DNA of 64,000 bases from Cupriavidus sp. D384 (GCF_001652915.1 NZ_BBQI01000010.1:1-64000), one strand, 5' to 3'. Shown: positions 27,913-39,765, counted from the stretch's first letter. The notes: generated from the letters alone by a model not told the origin. Numbers and translations: made by a program.

Positions 27913-30246
27913 ATGGTCACTGCCACGCGCGTCACTTCCGCATTGCATCGGTCCGCCGCAGGCCTGGCGGCAATGCTGGCCTGCGCCGCCGCCATCGCGG
28001 CCGAAGCGGGCCGCCAGGTATTGCCGCCGCCCAATCCTGCCCCTACCGCCCCGCCGGTACTTGCACCCGCCACGCCCGGCAAGCCCATTGCCACCCCGGC
28101 CCTGCCGCCACATCCGGACGGCCGCCCGCGCATCTGCCTGGTGCTTTCGGGGGGCGGTGCGCGCGGCGCGGCGCATATCGGCGTACTGAAGGTGCTGGAA
28201 TCGCTACGCGTGCCGGTGGACTGCATCGCCGGCACCAGCATGGGATCGCTGGTCGGCGGCGCGTACGCCACGGGCATGAGCACGGCCGATATGGAAAAGC
28301 TGGTTGGCGGCCTGTCGACCGACGCGCTGTTCAAGGAACGGCCACCGCGCCAGGACCTGGCCATCCGCCGCAAGATCGAGGATCACACCAACCTGGTGAC
28401 GCCCGAGATCGGGGTGCGGTCAGACGGGCTGCTGCTGCCGAAGGGCGCGGTGTCGGGCGTGCAGCTTGAAACCGTGCTGCGCCAGCTGGCGAATGCGCCC
28501 GGCTATCGCGATTTCGATTCGCTGCCGATTCCCTACCGCGCCGTGGCCACCGACCTGGTGGCCGGTACGCCCGTGGTCTTCAGCGAGGGCGAACTCGCCA
28601 ATGTCATGCGGGCCAGCATGTCGGTGCCCGGCGCGGTGGCGCCCACCGAGTACGAAGGCAAGCTGCTGGTCGACGGCGGGCTGACCGACAACCTGCCCGT
28701 GGATGTGGCGCGGGCCATGGGCGCCGACATCATCATTGCCGTGAACCTGGGCACGCCGCTGATGAAGCGCGAGGAATTGACCTCTCTGATCGGCGTGACC
28801 GGGCAAATGCTCAATATCCTGACCGAACAGAACGTGCGCACGTCGCTGGCGTCGCTGAAGCCGACCGACATCCTGATCGAACCCGCCCTGGGCGATTTCT
28901 CGGCCGGCGACTTCAACCACCTGCCCAAGACCATCCCGATTGGCGAAGCCGCCGCGCAGCGCGTTGCCGACCGGCTGTCCGCGCTGTCGCTGCCGGAAGA
29001 TCAGTACGCCACCCTGCGCGTCGCGCAGCGGGCACTGCCGCCGCCCGACCTGCGGCCGGTCGACGAAATCCGCTTCGCGCCGCTGGAGCGTGTCAACCCG
29101 GCCTTTGCGTCCGCCACGATGGAAACGCGCCCCGGCGAGCCAATTTCGCAGGCCACGCTGGACCGCGACATGCGGCGCCTGTTCGGCACGGGCGATTTCG
29201 AGCACGTGAACTACCGTTTCCTGGAAGAGCCGGGCAAGCGGGTGCTGAACGTGGAGGCCATCGAAAAGAGCTACGGGCCCGACTACCTGCGCTTCGGGCT
29301 GGGCCTGAATTCGGACTTCCGTGGCAATGCCTACTTCAACCTGCTCGCCAGCTACCGCCGCACCTGGCTGAATTCGCTGGGCGCGGAATGGCGCAACGAC
29401 GTGCAGGTGGGCCAGACGTCGAGCCTGGTCAGCGAGTTCTACCAGCCGCTCGATACGCGCCAGCAGTTCTTCGTGGCGCCGCGCATCGAGCTTGAGCGCC
29501 GGCCCGTGAACGTCTACAGCGGCGACAGCAAGGTGGCCGAATATGACCTGCGCCGCACCGATATCGCGTTCGACGTGGGCAGCCAGTTCACCAAGTATGG
29601 CGAGGCGCGGGTTGGCGTGCTGATCGGGCACCAGAACGTATCGCTGTCCACCGGCCCCGAATCGCTTGCGCCAACCTCCGGCGGCGACGTGCAGCGGCGG
29701 GCCATCACCGGCCGGCTGCTGTTCGACCAGCTCGACAGCATCAACTTCCCGCGATTTGGCTATGGCGGATCGGTCAACGTGTTCTCGTCGCAGGCCGGCA
29801 TGGGGGCGACCGATACCTATACGAAGGGCGAACTGACGGCGACGGGCGCGTATTCATTCGGCAACAGCACGGTGAACCTGGGCATCCGCGCCGGCAGCAA
29901 CATCGGCGGACCAGGGCTGCCCCGCTACGACCTGTTCCAGTGGGGCGGATTCCTGCAGCAGTCCGGCTACAGCACCGGGCAACTGATCGGCGGCAATATC
30001 CAGTTTGCCCGGCTGGTCTACTACAACAAGCTCGTCAAGCAGACGCTGCTGGAAGGGGTTTACGCGGGGGCATCGCTGGAAGCCGGCCGGGTAGGCGCGC
30101 CGCTGGTGGCGGGCAGCCCCACCGGGTTGCTGAAGTCGGGATCGCTGTTCCTGGGCGTCGACAGCCCGATCGGGCCGCTGTACGTGGCCTACGGCCGGGC
30201 ATCCGGCGGACACTATGCCTTCTACCTGTTCCTGGGCAAACCTTAG
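27913..30246 (+). CDS. Patatin-like phospholipase with POTRA and Omp85 barrel (type Vd autotransporter)
   Basis: 777 residues. A signal peptide (about 1-29) and proline-rich linker precede a complete patatin domain: GGGARGAAHIG, nucleophile motif GTSMGS and dyad DGG (LLVDGGLTDN). A single POTRA-like domain (about 390-450) and a C-terminal 16-strand Omp85/BamA-type barrel (about 460-777) follow, with the barrel ending in YAFYLFLGKP. This is the PlpD architecture, in which the barrel exports the lipase to the cell surface. ATG 27913 lies on the GCCATGG start. It is flanked downstream by a short CU-rich transcription unit. Confidence 0.92.
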   Translation: MVTATRVTSALHRSAAGLAAMLACAAAIAAEAGRQVLPPPNPAPTAPPVLAPATPGKPIATPALPPHPDGRPRICLVLSGGGARGAAHIGVLKVLESLRVPVDCIAGTSMGSLVGGAYATGMSTADMEKLVGGLSTDALFKERPPRQDLAIRRKIEDHTNLVTPEIGVRSDGLLLPKGAVSGVQLETVLRQLANAPGYRDFDSLPIPYRAVATDLVAGTPVVFSEGELANVMRASMSVPGAVAPTEYEGKLLVDGGLTDNLPVDVARAMGADIIIAVNLGTPLMKREELTSLIGVTGQMLNILTEQNVRTSLASLKPTDILIEPALGDFSAGDFNHLPKTIPIGEAAAQRVADRLSALSLPEDQYATLRVAQRALPPPDLRPVDEIRFAPLERVNPAFASATMETRPGEPISQATLDRDMRRLFGTGDFEHVNYRFLEEPGKRVLNVEAIEKSYGPDYLRFGLGLNSDFRGNAYFNLLASYRRTWLNSLGAEWRNDVQVGQTSSLVSEFYQPLDTRQQFFVAPRIELERRPVNVYSGDSKVAEYDLRRTDIAFDVGSQFTKYGEARVGVLIGHQNVSLSTGPESLAPTSGGDVQRRAITGRLLFDQLDSINFPRFGYGGSVNVFSSQAGMGATDTYTKGELTATGAYSFGNSTVNLGIRAGSNIGGPGLPRYDLFQWGGFLQQSGYSTGQLIGGNIQFARLVYYNKLVKQTLLEGVYAGASLEAGRVGAPLVAGSPTGLLKSGSLFLGVDSPIGPLYVAYGRASGGHYAFYLFLGKP

Positions 30247-30317
30247 GCGCGGGTGCCACAAAGTGCGGCACACCGAACCCCCTCGTTAGTTGTATGTAAT
30301 GTCTCTGTGCGGCTCTC

Positions 30318-30323
30318 TATACT
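30318..30323 (+). promoter_or_regulatory. -10 element TATACT
   Basis: Strong -10 hexamer between the patatin gene and the IclR regulator. The -35 position (TGTAAT at 30295-30300, 17-base spacer) is weak. The transcript would start near 30330 and reach the terminator at 30398. Confidence 0.4.
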
Positions 30324-30329
30324 CGACGA

Positions 30330-30398
30330 TGTCGGTTGGACCCCCGTCCTCCTGACACCCCCTTCCCCGGTCGCCGCCCCAATCGGCGACATTTTTTT
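30330..30398 (+). ncRNA. Candidate short CU-rich RNA or leader
   Basis: A predicted RNA of about 69 nt between the -10 at 30318 and a strong terminator. It contains a pyrimidine-rich stretch (CCCCCGTCCTCCTGACACCC) with CCTCC, complementary to Shine-Dalgarno sequences. This is a feature of several riboregulators. It could instead be simply the 3' trailer of the patatin gene. Transcription evidence would decide. Confidence 0.35.
30370..30398 (+). terminator. Intrinsic terminator
   Basis: Stem GTCGCCG/CGGCGAC (30370-30376, 30384-30390) with a 7-base loop, followed by ATTTTTTT. Confidence 0.85.
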
Positions 30399-30470
30399 GT
30401 CCGGAATTCGGCAATCTACGTGCCGGAGCGTTAAGATGCGCGATTATCGAACAGCGCATCGCCCCCTGCC

Positions 30471-31319
30471 ATGGACGCCCCCAATCCCATCCACCTCAAG
30501 CCAGCCCAGGCCGACACTGTCCGCGCCGCCCATCCGCCGGCCGACATTCTCAAGAGCTTTGCCGGGGATCCGAACTTCATGCTGTCGCTGGCGCGCGGCC
30601 TGACCGTGCTGGAGGCGTTCTCGGAGCGCAAGCGGCCGCTCACTATCTCGCAGGTGGCCCAACGCACGCAGTTGTCGCGCGCATCGGTGCGGCGCTGCCT
30701 CTATACGCTGGAGCAGCTCGGTTACGTAAGCCAGCAGGACGGGCACTTTGCCCTGCGGCCGCGCGTGCTGCATCTGGGGCATGCCTATTTCTCGTCGACG
30801 TCGCTGGTGTCATCGGCGCAGCCCATCCTCGACACGCTGAGCGCGCGGGTTCACGAGACGTCGGCGCTGGCCATCCTCGATGGCATCGACATCCTGTACC
30901 TGGTGCGTTCCGAGGTGCATCGCGTGCTGACCCACGCGCTGGGCATGGGCAGCCGGTTGCCGGCGTATTGCACATCCACGGGCCGGCTGCTGCTGGCCCA
31001 CCAGCCGGACGCCGTGCTCGAAGCGTTCTTCGAACATGCCGAACTGCGCCCGCGCACGCTGCTGACCAAGGTCTCGCGTCCGGAGCTGGAAACGGCGTTC
31101 CAGCGCGCACGCGAACTGGACTATGTGCTGATCGACGAGGAACTGGAGCCGGGCCTGCGGGCGATTGCCGTGCCGGTGCGCGCCCAGACGGGCATGGTGG
31201 TGGCGGCCATCAGCGTGAGCGTGAAGGCCAACAAGGTATCGGAATCCGAAATGATCGCGCGGCTGCTCGGCCCCATGCGCGAGGCGGCAGCCGCGATCGG
31301 CAAGCTGGTGGGAAGCTGA
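30471..31319 (+). CDS. IclR family regulator, PcaR/PobR-like
   Basis: 282 residues. The N-terminal winged helix-turn-helix (about 37-95: LARGLTVLEAFSERKRPLT then RASVRRCLYTLEQLGYV) is of the protocatechuate-regulator branch (PcaR, PcaU, PobR, CatR). The C-terminal effector domain includes LPAYCTSTGRLLLA. Such proteins control aromatic (beta-ketoadipate) catabolism, but no pca genes are adjacent, so it acts on unlinked targets. Start ATG 30471 is preceded by the terminator at 30398, so it has its own promoter. Confidence 0.87.
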   Translation: MDAPNPIHLKPAQADTVRAAHPPADILKSFAGDPNFMLSLARGLTVLEAFSERKRPLTISQVAQRTQLSRASVRRCLYTLEQLGYVSQQDGHFALRPRVLHLGHAYFSSTSLVSSAQPILDTLSARVHETSALAILDGIDILYLVRSEVHRVLTHALGMGSRLPAYCTSTGRLLLAHQPDAVLEAFFEHAELRPRTLLTKVSRPELETAFQRARELDYVLIDEELEPGLRAIAVPVRAQTGMVVAAISVSVKANKVSESEMIARLLGPMREAAAAIGKLVGS

Positions 31320-31343
31320 CCCTGTTGAGGTCCGAACCGGGGC

Positions 31344-32138
31344 TCAGCCCCGGTGCGCCAGTTCCAGCTGGAACACCAGGCGCTGCAGGAAGTTTTCCAT
31401 GCGTCCATCCGGATTCAGGAACGCGCAGCCGTAGTGGTGGACGGTGTTGTCGTCAAACCCCACCAGCCAGTGGCCCACCACCTGCATGTCCAGCTCAAGC
31501 CGGCCCAGCTCGGCAAAATCGAGGCGGCACTTCTTGATGACCGTGCCCACCGGCAGCAGGTCGGCGCCCACCTGGCGCGAGCGCAGGCCCACGCCGGACA
31601 GCGAAAGGTCGGCGATATCGAGCTGCAGCGTGGACTTGTCGACCGAATCCGGCAGCACGATCTCGCAGCGATAACCCTTGGTCAGCAGCGTACGGGCGCG
31701 GAAGTGGCGGCGGCGCTGGAAGTGGTAGAGCTTTTCGGGGAAGTCGGCGATAAAGGCCGGGCCGCCTTCGAAACGCGTGGCACCGGGCGTGCCCACCACG
31801 AAGTTCACCGGCACCCCGCGCAGCAGGCCCGAAAAGGCGTTCATCTCCGAGCCCATCAACGCCTGGCGCTCGGCATCGGCACGGCACCAGTCGAAAATAA
31901 ATGTCTTGTTGGCCGGGTCGACGTGCAGGATCGACGTCACGATTTCCGAGCCATTGCGCGAGCGCACGTTCAGCAGGCACTTCTGCCAGGCCATGTCGCG
32001 CAGCACCGTACCGATCTGCGAACTGTGCGTCAGCCGGTAGCGTTCATCCGACTGCGCAGAGTCCCGCTCGTCGGACTCGCCCTCGAACTGGGACAAGGAT
32101 TGGCCTTCCTGCGGCCCGCGGGGATCTTGAAGACTCAT
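31344..32138 (-). CDS. ycgR: Flagellar brake protein YcgR (PilZ domain)
   Basis: 264 residues. The N-terminal YcgR domain (about 30-145) is followed by a PilZ domain carrying the c-di-GMP motifs: RRRHFRAR (RxxxR, about 146-153) and DLSLSGVGL (D/NxSxxG, about 182-190). YcgR binds the flagellar motor when c-di-GMP rises and slows swimming. Start ATG 32138 (MSLQDPRG). A sigma-28-type promoter, TAAAGTTA-N11-GCCGAAGG, lies upstream at 32297-32271. This fits the expected flagellar late-class control. Confidence 0.92.
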   Translation of the reverse strand: MSLQDPRGPQEGQSLSQFEGESDERDSAQSDERYRLTHSSQIGTVLRDMAWQKCLLNVRSRNGSEIVTSILHVDPANKTFIFDWCRADAERQALMGSEMNAFSGLLRGVPVNFVVGTPGATRFEGGPAFIADFPEKLYHFQRRRHFRARTLLTKGYRCEIVLPDSVDKSTLQLDIADLSLSGVGLRSRQVGADLLPVGTVIKKCRLDFAELGRLELDMQVVGHWLVGFDDNTVHHYGCAFLNPDGRMENFLQRLVFQLELAHRG

Positions 32139-32270
32139 GGAATACGCTACTTCTAATAGTGGTTGCGCCGCGGGTCGCCGGGGCGGGCGGGCAATGGATC
32201 TGTCAGCGCGCGGCGCGCCAGCCGCCGCATGGTAAGCGCGCCACCTTAGCGACGCAAGCATATGCCTTGG

Positions 32271-32297
32271 CCTTCGGCAAAATACGACGTAACTTTA
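32271..32297 (-). promoter_or_regulatory. Sigma-28 (FliA) promoter of ycgR
   Basis: On the minus strand TAAAGTTA (32297-32290), exactly 11 bases, then GCCGAAGG (32278-32271). The consensus is TAAAGTTT-N11-GCCGATAA: seven of eight at -35 and five of eight at -10, with exact spacing. The leader to the ATG would be about 125 nt. Confidence 0.65.
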
Positions 32298-32347
32298 GAA
32301 ACCGACTTCGGTGGGGTAGCTTCCGCTGCGCTTTCCGCATCGATCCG

Positions 32348-33283
32348 TTACCCCATGGACGTGTCCGCCGAACCAGGTGCCGGACCAGGGGCCGGCCGCC
32401 CCAGTTCAGCGCGCAACCACTGCAATAGCGCCTCGCGGCGCGGATCCCTGGCAAACGGCACTGGCGATATCAGGTGATACGCCGAGCCATCGGGCACAAA
32501 CCCGCATGGTGCGGTCAGCCGGCCATCGGCCAGTTCGTCGGCAGCCATCCATTCCGATGCGACGGCCCAGCCCAGGCCGGCGGCCGCGGCCTGCAGACTC
32601 AGATAGAAGTGTTCGTACCAGGCGTCGCGCTGTCCGGCCAGGCCACCTTTGGCGCCGTCCGGGCTGCCGGGCTGCGCCGCCCCGGCGCTGCGGGCCCAGC
32701 GCTGCCAGGCATCGGGGCGCGTGCGGGTATGCAGCCGCACGGCATCGGCCAGCGCGACCGATGCCTGGTCGGGCCGACAGACCGGCCCCACGCGCTCGGG
32801 CGCCAGTTCGCTGGTATGCCAGCGCGGGTCGAACGCGAAATCGTTGCGCCGCAACGCAACGTCGATGCCCTGGGCGGCAAAGTCCACCGGCCCCCCGGCC
32901 GCCATCAGATGCAGCGGGATGTCCGGATGGACGGCCGAAAACCGGCTGAGCCGTGGAATCAGCCAGCGCATGGCAATGGTGGGTTCGCACGACAGCACCA
33001 GCGCCGCATTCGCGGCCGGCGCGCGGATCCGCTCGGCGGCCGCCGCCAGCAGATCCATCGATTGGGTGGCCGCCGCGTGCAGCGTCTGCCCGGCTTCGGT
33101 CAGAAATACGGCCCGGTTGCGCCGCTCGAACAGCGGCACGCCCAGCGCGTCTTCCAGTTGCCGGATCTGGCGGCTGATCGCGCCATGCGTCAGGTGAAGT
33201 TCGGCGGCCGCGCGGGCGAAATTCTGGTGCCGCGCCGCGGCCTCGAAAAAGCGGATCCAGCCCAGCCAGTGCATCGAAGCCAT
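32348..33283 (-). CDS. LysR family transcriptional regulator (GcvA-like)
   Basis: 311 residues. The helix-turn-helix (about 10-65) reads GWIRFFEAAARHQNFARAAA then LTHGAISRQIRQLEDALG, the GcvA/TrpI-like branch, and a full ligand-binding domain follows. It is divergent from a LysE-type exporter gene 128 bases away. This is a classic arrangement in which the regulator senses the amino acid being exported. The C-terminus has a proline-rich tail. Confidence 0.88.
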   Translation of the reverse strand: MASMHWLGWIRFFEAAARHQNFARAAAELHLTHGAISRQIRQLEDALGVPLFERRNRAVFLTEAGQTLHAAATQSMDLLAAAAERIRAPAANAALVLSCEPTIAMRWLIPRLSRFSAVHPDIPLHLMAAGGPVDFAAQGIDVALRRNDFAFDPRWHTSELAPERVGPVCRPDQASVALADAVRLHTRTRPDAWQRWARSAGAAQPGSPDGAKGGLAGQRDAWYEHFYLSLQAAAAGLGWAVASEWMAADELADGRLTAPCGFVPDGSAYHLISPVPFARDPRREALLQWLRAELGRPAPGPAPGSADTSMG

Positions 33284-33411
33284 GCGATCAGTCAGTTTTA
33301 CTCACGGAATTGCGCCAGTATAAATCGCTTTCCGTACCCATTTCTGCGAGACAGAATGGCGCCTGCCAGGTCTCTGCCGCCGCCACCTTCCACAACGAAA
33401 ACTGACCAGAA

Positions 33412-34035
33412 ATGACCCCGCTTGCCGAACTTGCCGCCGTTGCCACGATCACCATCCTTGCCGTTATCAGCCCGGGGCCCGATTTCGCCATGGTCACCCG
33501 CAACAGCTACCTGTTCGGGCGGCGCACCGGGCTGCTGTGCGCGCTGGGCATCGCCATGGGCGTGCAGGTGCATGTGGCCTATACGATGTTCGGGGTGTCG
33601 CTGCTGATTGCCCATGCCCATGGGGTGCTGTCGATCATCAAGCTGCTGGGTGCGGGTTATCTGGTGTGGATCGGCATCCAGACCCTGCGCAACCGCAAGG
33701 CCTTGGCCGTCGACACCACGGCCGCAGCGGCCATTTCCGGCGCGGCGGCCTGCCGCATGGGCTTTCTGACCAACGCGCTGAACCCGAAGACCACACTGTT
33801 CGTGGTCAGCACCTACACGCAGGTGGTCAGCCCCCATACGCCGCTGGCGGCGCAGTTCGGCTACGGGTTGTTCATGTCGCTGGCGCACCTGGTGTGGTTC
33901 GGCATCGTCGCGTGGTGCTTTGGCTCGCCGGCATTGCGCGCGGCCATGCTGCGGCGCCAGCGGCTGCTGGACCGGGTTATCGGCACCACGCTGTGCGGGC
34001 TTGGCGTGGCGCTCGGTGTCAGCAACCTGGGGTAG
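33412..34035 (+). CDS. LysE family translocator
   Basis: 207 residues with six predicted transmembrane helices and the RhtB/LysE signatures: ISPGPDFAMVTRNS in the first loop, LLGAGYLVWIGIQTLR, and GFLTNALNPKTTLFVVS. It exports amino acids or derivatives such as homoserine and threonine. It is probably controlled by the divergent LysR gene. Its last 17 bases overlap the convergent thpR gene. Confidence 0.92.
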   Translation: MTPLAELAAVATITILAVISPGPDFAMVTRNSYLFGRRTGLLCALGIAMGVQVHVAYTMFGVSLLIAHAHGVLSIIKLLGAGYLVWIGIQTLRNRKALAVDTTAAAAISGAAACRMGFLTNALNPKTTLFVVSTYTQVVSPHTPLAAQFGYGLFMSLAHLVWFGIVAWCFGSPALRAAMLRRQRLLDRVIGTTLCGLGVALGVSNLG

Positions 34036-34567
34036 CTGGCCGATAGGTGTCGCGCACCACGTGCCGCGCGCCTTGCTTGCTCAGAAAACTCTCGTAGAGC
34101 AGGAACCGGTCGACGCTCCATGGCGGCGGTGCCAGGTTGTGGAACGCACCAAGCCAGTCGCGCAGCAGCGGCTCGGGTGCGCCCGGACGGCTGCGTGCGA
34201 GGGTCAGGTGCGGCCGGAAGCGGCGGGGGTCGGGCGCGACGCCCTGGGTGTCGAGCACCGCGGTCACGGAATCGAACAAATCCTGCAAGGGCGCCGATTC
34301 GGCCAGCCCGGCCCACAGGATCGAACCCTGCCGGCCCCGAAAGCGGCCCACCCCGCTAACGTGGAGTTGCATGGGTTTGACGTCCACGGCATGCAGCGCC
34401 TGTGCGATCTCTGCCGTGGCCGCCGCATCGCAATCGCCCAGGAAACGCAGCGTCAGGTGCAGCTGCGCGGCTGGCGTGGGCCGGATATCACGATGAGCAG
34501 GCAGGGTTTGCAGCAGCCTGTCCGCCAGCGTGGCCGGCGTGTCGATCGCGATAAATAGCCGCGGCAC
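34019..34567 (-). CDS. thpR: RNA 2',3'-cyclic phosphodiesterase
   Basis: 182 residues of the 2H phosphoesterase superfamily (LigT/ThpR). Both catalytic HxTx motifs are present: HLTLRFLGD (about 37-45) and HLTLARS (about 119-125). The enzyme opens 2',3'-cyclic phosphate ends to 2'-phosphate and can ligate tRNA halves in vitro. Start is GTG 34567, three bases after the ogt stop. It is third in the operon alkA-ogt-thpR, coupling an RNA-end enzyme to alkylation repair. Confidence 0.9.
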   Translation of the reverse strand: MPRLFIAIDTPATLADRLLQTLPAHRDIRPTPAAQLHLTLRFLGDCDAAATAEIAQALHAVDVKPMQLHVSGVGRFRGRQGSILWAGLAESAPLQDLFDSVTAVLDTQGVAPDPRRFRPHLTLARSRPGAPEPLLRDWLGAFHNLAPPPWSVDRFLLYESFLSKQGARHVVRDTYRPATPGC

Positions 34568-34570
34568 CGT

Positions 34571-35122
34571 TCAATACAGCGCCAACGCGGCCTGGCCCGC
34601 CTGCGCGCGGCCCGGCCCACCTGCGCCGCCGGGCTGCAGCACGCCCTCCAGGCCCAGCAGCGCACGCTTGCGATCGACCCCACCCGCATAGCCGGTCAGC
34701 GCCCCCGAGGCGCCCAGGACGCGATGGCATGGCACGATGACCGACAGCGGATTGCGCCCCACGGCCCCGCCCACCGCGCGCGAATGGCTCGGCGGCAGGC
34801 CCAGGCCAGCGCCCAATTGTCCGTACGTCGACGTTTCGCCAAATTCGATGTCGCACAGGGCCTGCCAGATCCGTTGCTGGAAGGCGCTGCCGGCAAACCG
34901 GATCGGCACCGTGAACGTATGCAGCCGGCCGTCGAAATAGGCGTCGAGTTCGTCCGCCGCCTGCGCCAGCACGCGCGCATCGGCGTCGGACGCCGGCCCC
35001 GTGGCACTTGCCTGGCTGGGGTAGTACTTCTGTCCCGCGAAGAACACGCCCGTCAGCAGGCCGTCTTGCGCGCGCAGCAGGATGTTGCCCAGCGGGCTGT
35101 CGATGATCTGATAGCTGTTCAT
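34571..35122 (-). CDS. ogt: Methylated-DNA--protein-cysteine methyltransferase
   Basis: 183 residues. It contains the acceptor motif VIVPCHRV (Cys about 130), the asparagine hinge and helix FQQRIWQALCDIEFGETSTYGQ, and the AVGGAVGRNPL DNA-binding arginine-finger region. It repairs O6-alkylguanine and O4-alkylthymine by suicidal alkyl transfer. It lacks an Ada N-domain, so it is of the Ogt type. Its ATG overlaps the alkA stop by ATGA, so it is translationally coupled to alkA. A Gly/Ala-rich C-terminal tail is unusual. Confidence 0.95.
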   Translation of the reverse strand: MNSYQIIDSPLGNILLRAQDGLLTGVFFAGQKYYPSQASATGPASDADARVLAQAADELDAYFDGRLHTFTVPIRFAGSAFQQRIWQALCDIEFGETSTYGQLGAGLGLPPSHSRAVGGAVGRNPLSVIVPCHRVLGASGALTGYAGGVDRKRALLGLEGVLQPGGAGGPGRAQAGQAALALY

Positions 35123-36681
35123 GCTGCTTCTTCCTCGCTGTCCTTGATGTTGCTGTTCCGGATGTCATTGCCGCCGACGCCGCCAGCCGGCGCCTGCGCA
35201 CCATCCTTGATTTCCTCGTAGCGATGCCACAGATGGATCGCCGCATAGGCCCGCCAAGGTGCCCATTGCGCGGTCTTTGCCTGCATCGCCCGCACGGTGC
35301 TGACGTCCAGCACCTTGCGCAGTGCGTAGTCGGTGCCGGGGAAGGCATCGGGCCAGCCCAGCGCGCGCATGGCTACGTATTGCGCCGTCCAGTCACCGAT
35401 GCCTTCGATCGCGCAAAGCCGCGCGACGGTGTCGTCCGGCGCCGCATGCGGATCGAGCCGGATCTCGCCGGCTGCCACCTGCCGTGCCAGCGCCCTGATC
35501 GCACGGATCTTCGGCACCGATACCCCGGCCGCCTGGTAATCGGCATCGGGCAGCGCGGCCAGCGCCTGCGCGGTGGGGAAGGCATGGGTCAGCGGCGCCG
35601 CCGGATCGGGGCCGCCCGGATGCGCCAGGCCCGCCAGCGCTTGCGCTGGCAACGGTTCGCCAGCGATGCGTACCAGCCGCGCCAGAATGCGGCGCGCCTG
35701 CACCACCGAAATCACCTGTCCGACGATGGCCCGCACTGCAATCTCCAGCCCGTCGAACGTGCCCGGCAGGCGCATGCCCGGCGTGCCCGCCGCCAGTTCG
35801 CCCAGGTGGGCGTCCACGATATCGGGCCGGCAACCCAGGTCGCACAGGCGGCGCACCTTGCCCAGCGCCTGCGGAATCACGTGCGCCAGCGAGCCGGACA
35901 ACGTGACCCGCACCACCGTGCGCTTTGGCACGTGTTCCAGCCGCACCCAGCCGAGGTGCCGGTGGCCGCCCGCCTCGATGGCGATGGTGCGCGTGTAGAC
36001 CTCGCCGTGACACTGGTCGATGCCGTCGACGGCCCGCACTGCCAGGAAGCCCAGCCATTCGGCCCAGGCCAGCGGCGGACGATAGCCGAGCTCGAAAACC
36101 AGGCGATCGGCCATGCCGTCGGCAGCCCGCTTGCGCATCGCCAGTGGCGTCAGGCCATAGCGCTCCTTGAGCACGTCGTTGAAGCGGCGCACGCTGCCAA
36201 ACCCGGCCGCCAGCGCCACTTCGGTCACGGGCAGCGCGGTATCGGTCAGCAGGCGCTTGGCCAGCAGCAGCTTCTGCGTCTGCGCATATTCATGCACCGA
36301 CACGCCAAACTCGGCATCGAACAACCGGCGCAGGTGACGCTCGGTCACGCCGATCCGCGCGGCCAGCTGTGCCACGCCGGCGCCCGTCATGAAACCTTCG
36401 TCGATCAGTGTGGCAGCGGCCTGCGCCAGCCGCCCGGAGATGTCGGCCAGGCCATGGCCCGGGGCCAGTTCCGGACGGCAGCGGAGGCACGGCCGGAAGC
36501 CATGCTTTTCCGCTGCCGCGGCGGATTCGTAGAACGTGCAGTTTTCGCGCTTCGGCGTGCGCACCGCGCAGATCGGCCGGCAGTACACGCCCGTTGACGA
36601 CACGCCTACGAAGAAGCGTCCGTCGAAGCGGCGGTCGTGTGACGCAACGGCCTTGTAGCAGGTGTCGGGATCGAGTTCCAT
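35119..36681 (-). CDS. alkA: Ada-AlkA fusion: DNA-3-methyladenine glycosylase 2
   Basis: 520 residues with three parts. First, an Ada-type zinc domain has Cys34, Cys38, Cys65 and Cys68 (CRPICAVRTPKRENC, CLRCRPE); it repairs methylphosphotriesters and acts as a methylation sensor. Second, an AraC helix-turn-helix (about 85-185). Third, an AlkA N-domain and HhH-GPD glycosylase (about 200-500) have the catalytic Asp in GTDYALRK after GIGDWTAQYVAMRALG. The protein can thus sense methylation, activate transcription and excise 3-methyladenine. It lacks its own O6-methyltransferase domain, supplied by the coupled ogt gene. Start ATG 36681. Confidence 0.93.
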   Translation of the reverse strand: MELDPDTCYKAVASHDRRFDGRFFVGVSSTGVYCRPICAVRTPKRENCTFYESAAAAEKHGFRPCLRCRPELAPGHGLADISGRLAQAAATLIDEGFMTGAGVAQLAARIGVTERHLRRLFDAEFGVSVHEYAQTQKLLLAKRLLTDTALPVTEVALAAGFGSVRRFNDVLKERYGLTPLAMRKRAADGMADRLVFELGYRPPLAWAEWLGFLAVRAVDGIDQCHGEVYTRTIAIEAGGHRHLGWVRLEHVPKRTVVRVTLSGSLAHVIPQALGKVRRLCDLGCRPDIVDAHLGELAAGTPGMRLPGTFDGLEIAVRAIVGQVISVVQARRILARLVRIAGEPLPAQALAGLAHPGGPDPAAPLTHAFPTAQALAALPDADYQAAGVSVPKIRAIRALARQVAAGEIRLDPHAAPDDTVARLCAIEGIGDWTAQYVAMRALGWPDAFPGTDYALRKVLDVSTVRAMQAKTAQWAPWRAYAAIHLWHRYEEIKDGAQAPAGGVGGNDIRNSNIKDSEEEAA

Positions 36682-36870
36682 GGCCTGCATCCTACGCCAG
36701 GGCGGCGCGCCGGATGCGCTGGAATCGGACATTCTCCTGAAACCGTTCCGGAGGAATGGCGACGTCACTTTGCGCCCGATTCTGAAAGTGCGGTCGACCG
36801 CGTTGCACGGCACGCCGCTAAGGCTAGAATCTGCTCACCTGCGGCGTTGCGCGCCGCTTCTGGAGTTTGC

Positions 36871-39735
<2,865 letters not shown>

Positions 39736-39765
39736 GCCGTCCGGGGACGCGACCCCACGCGGCCC

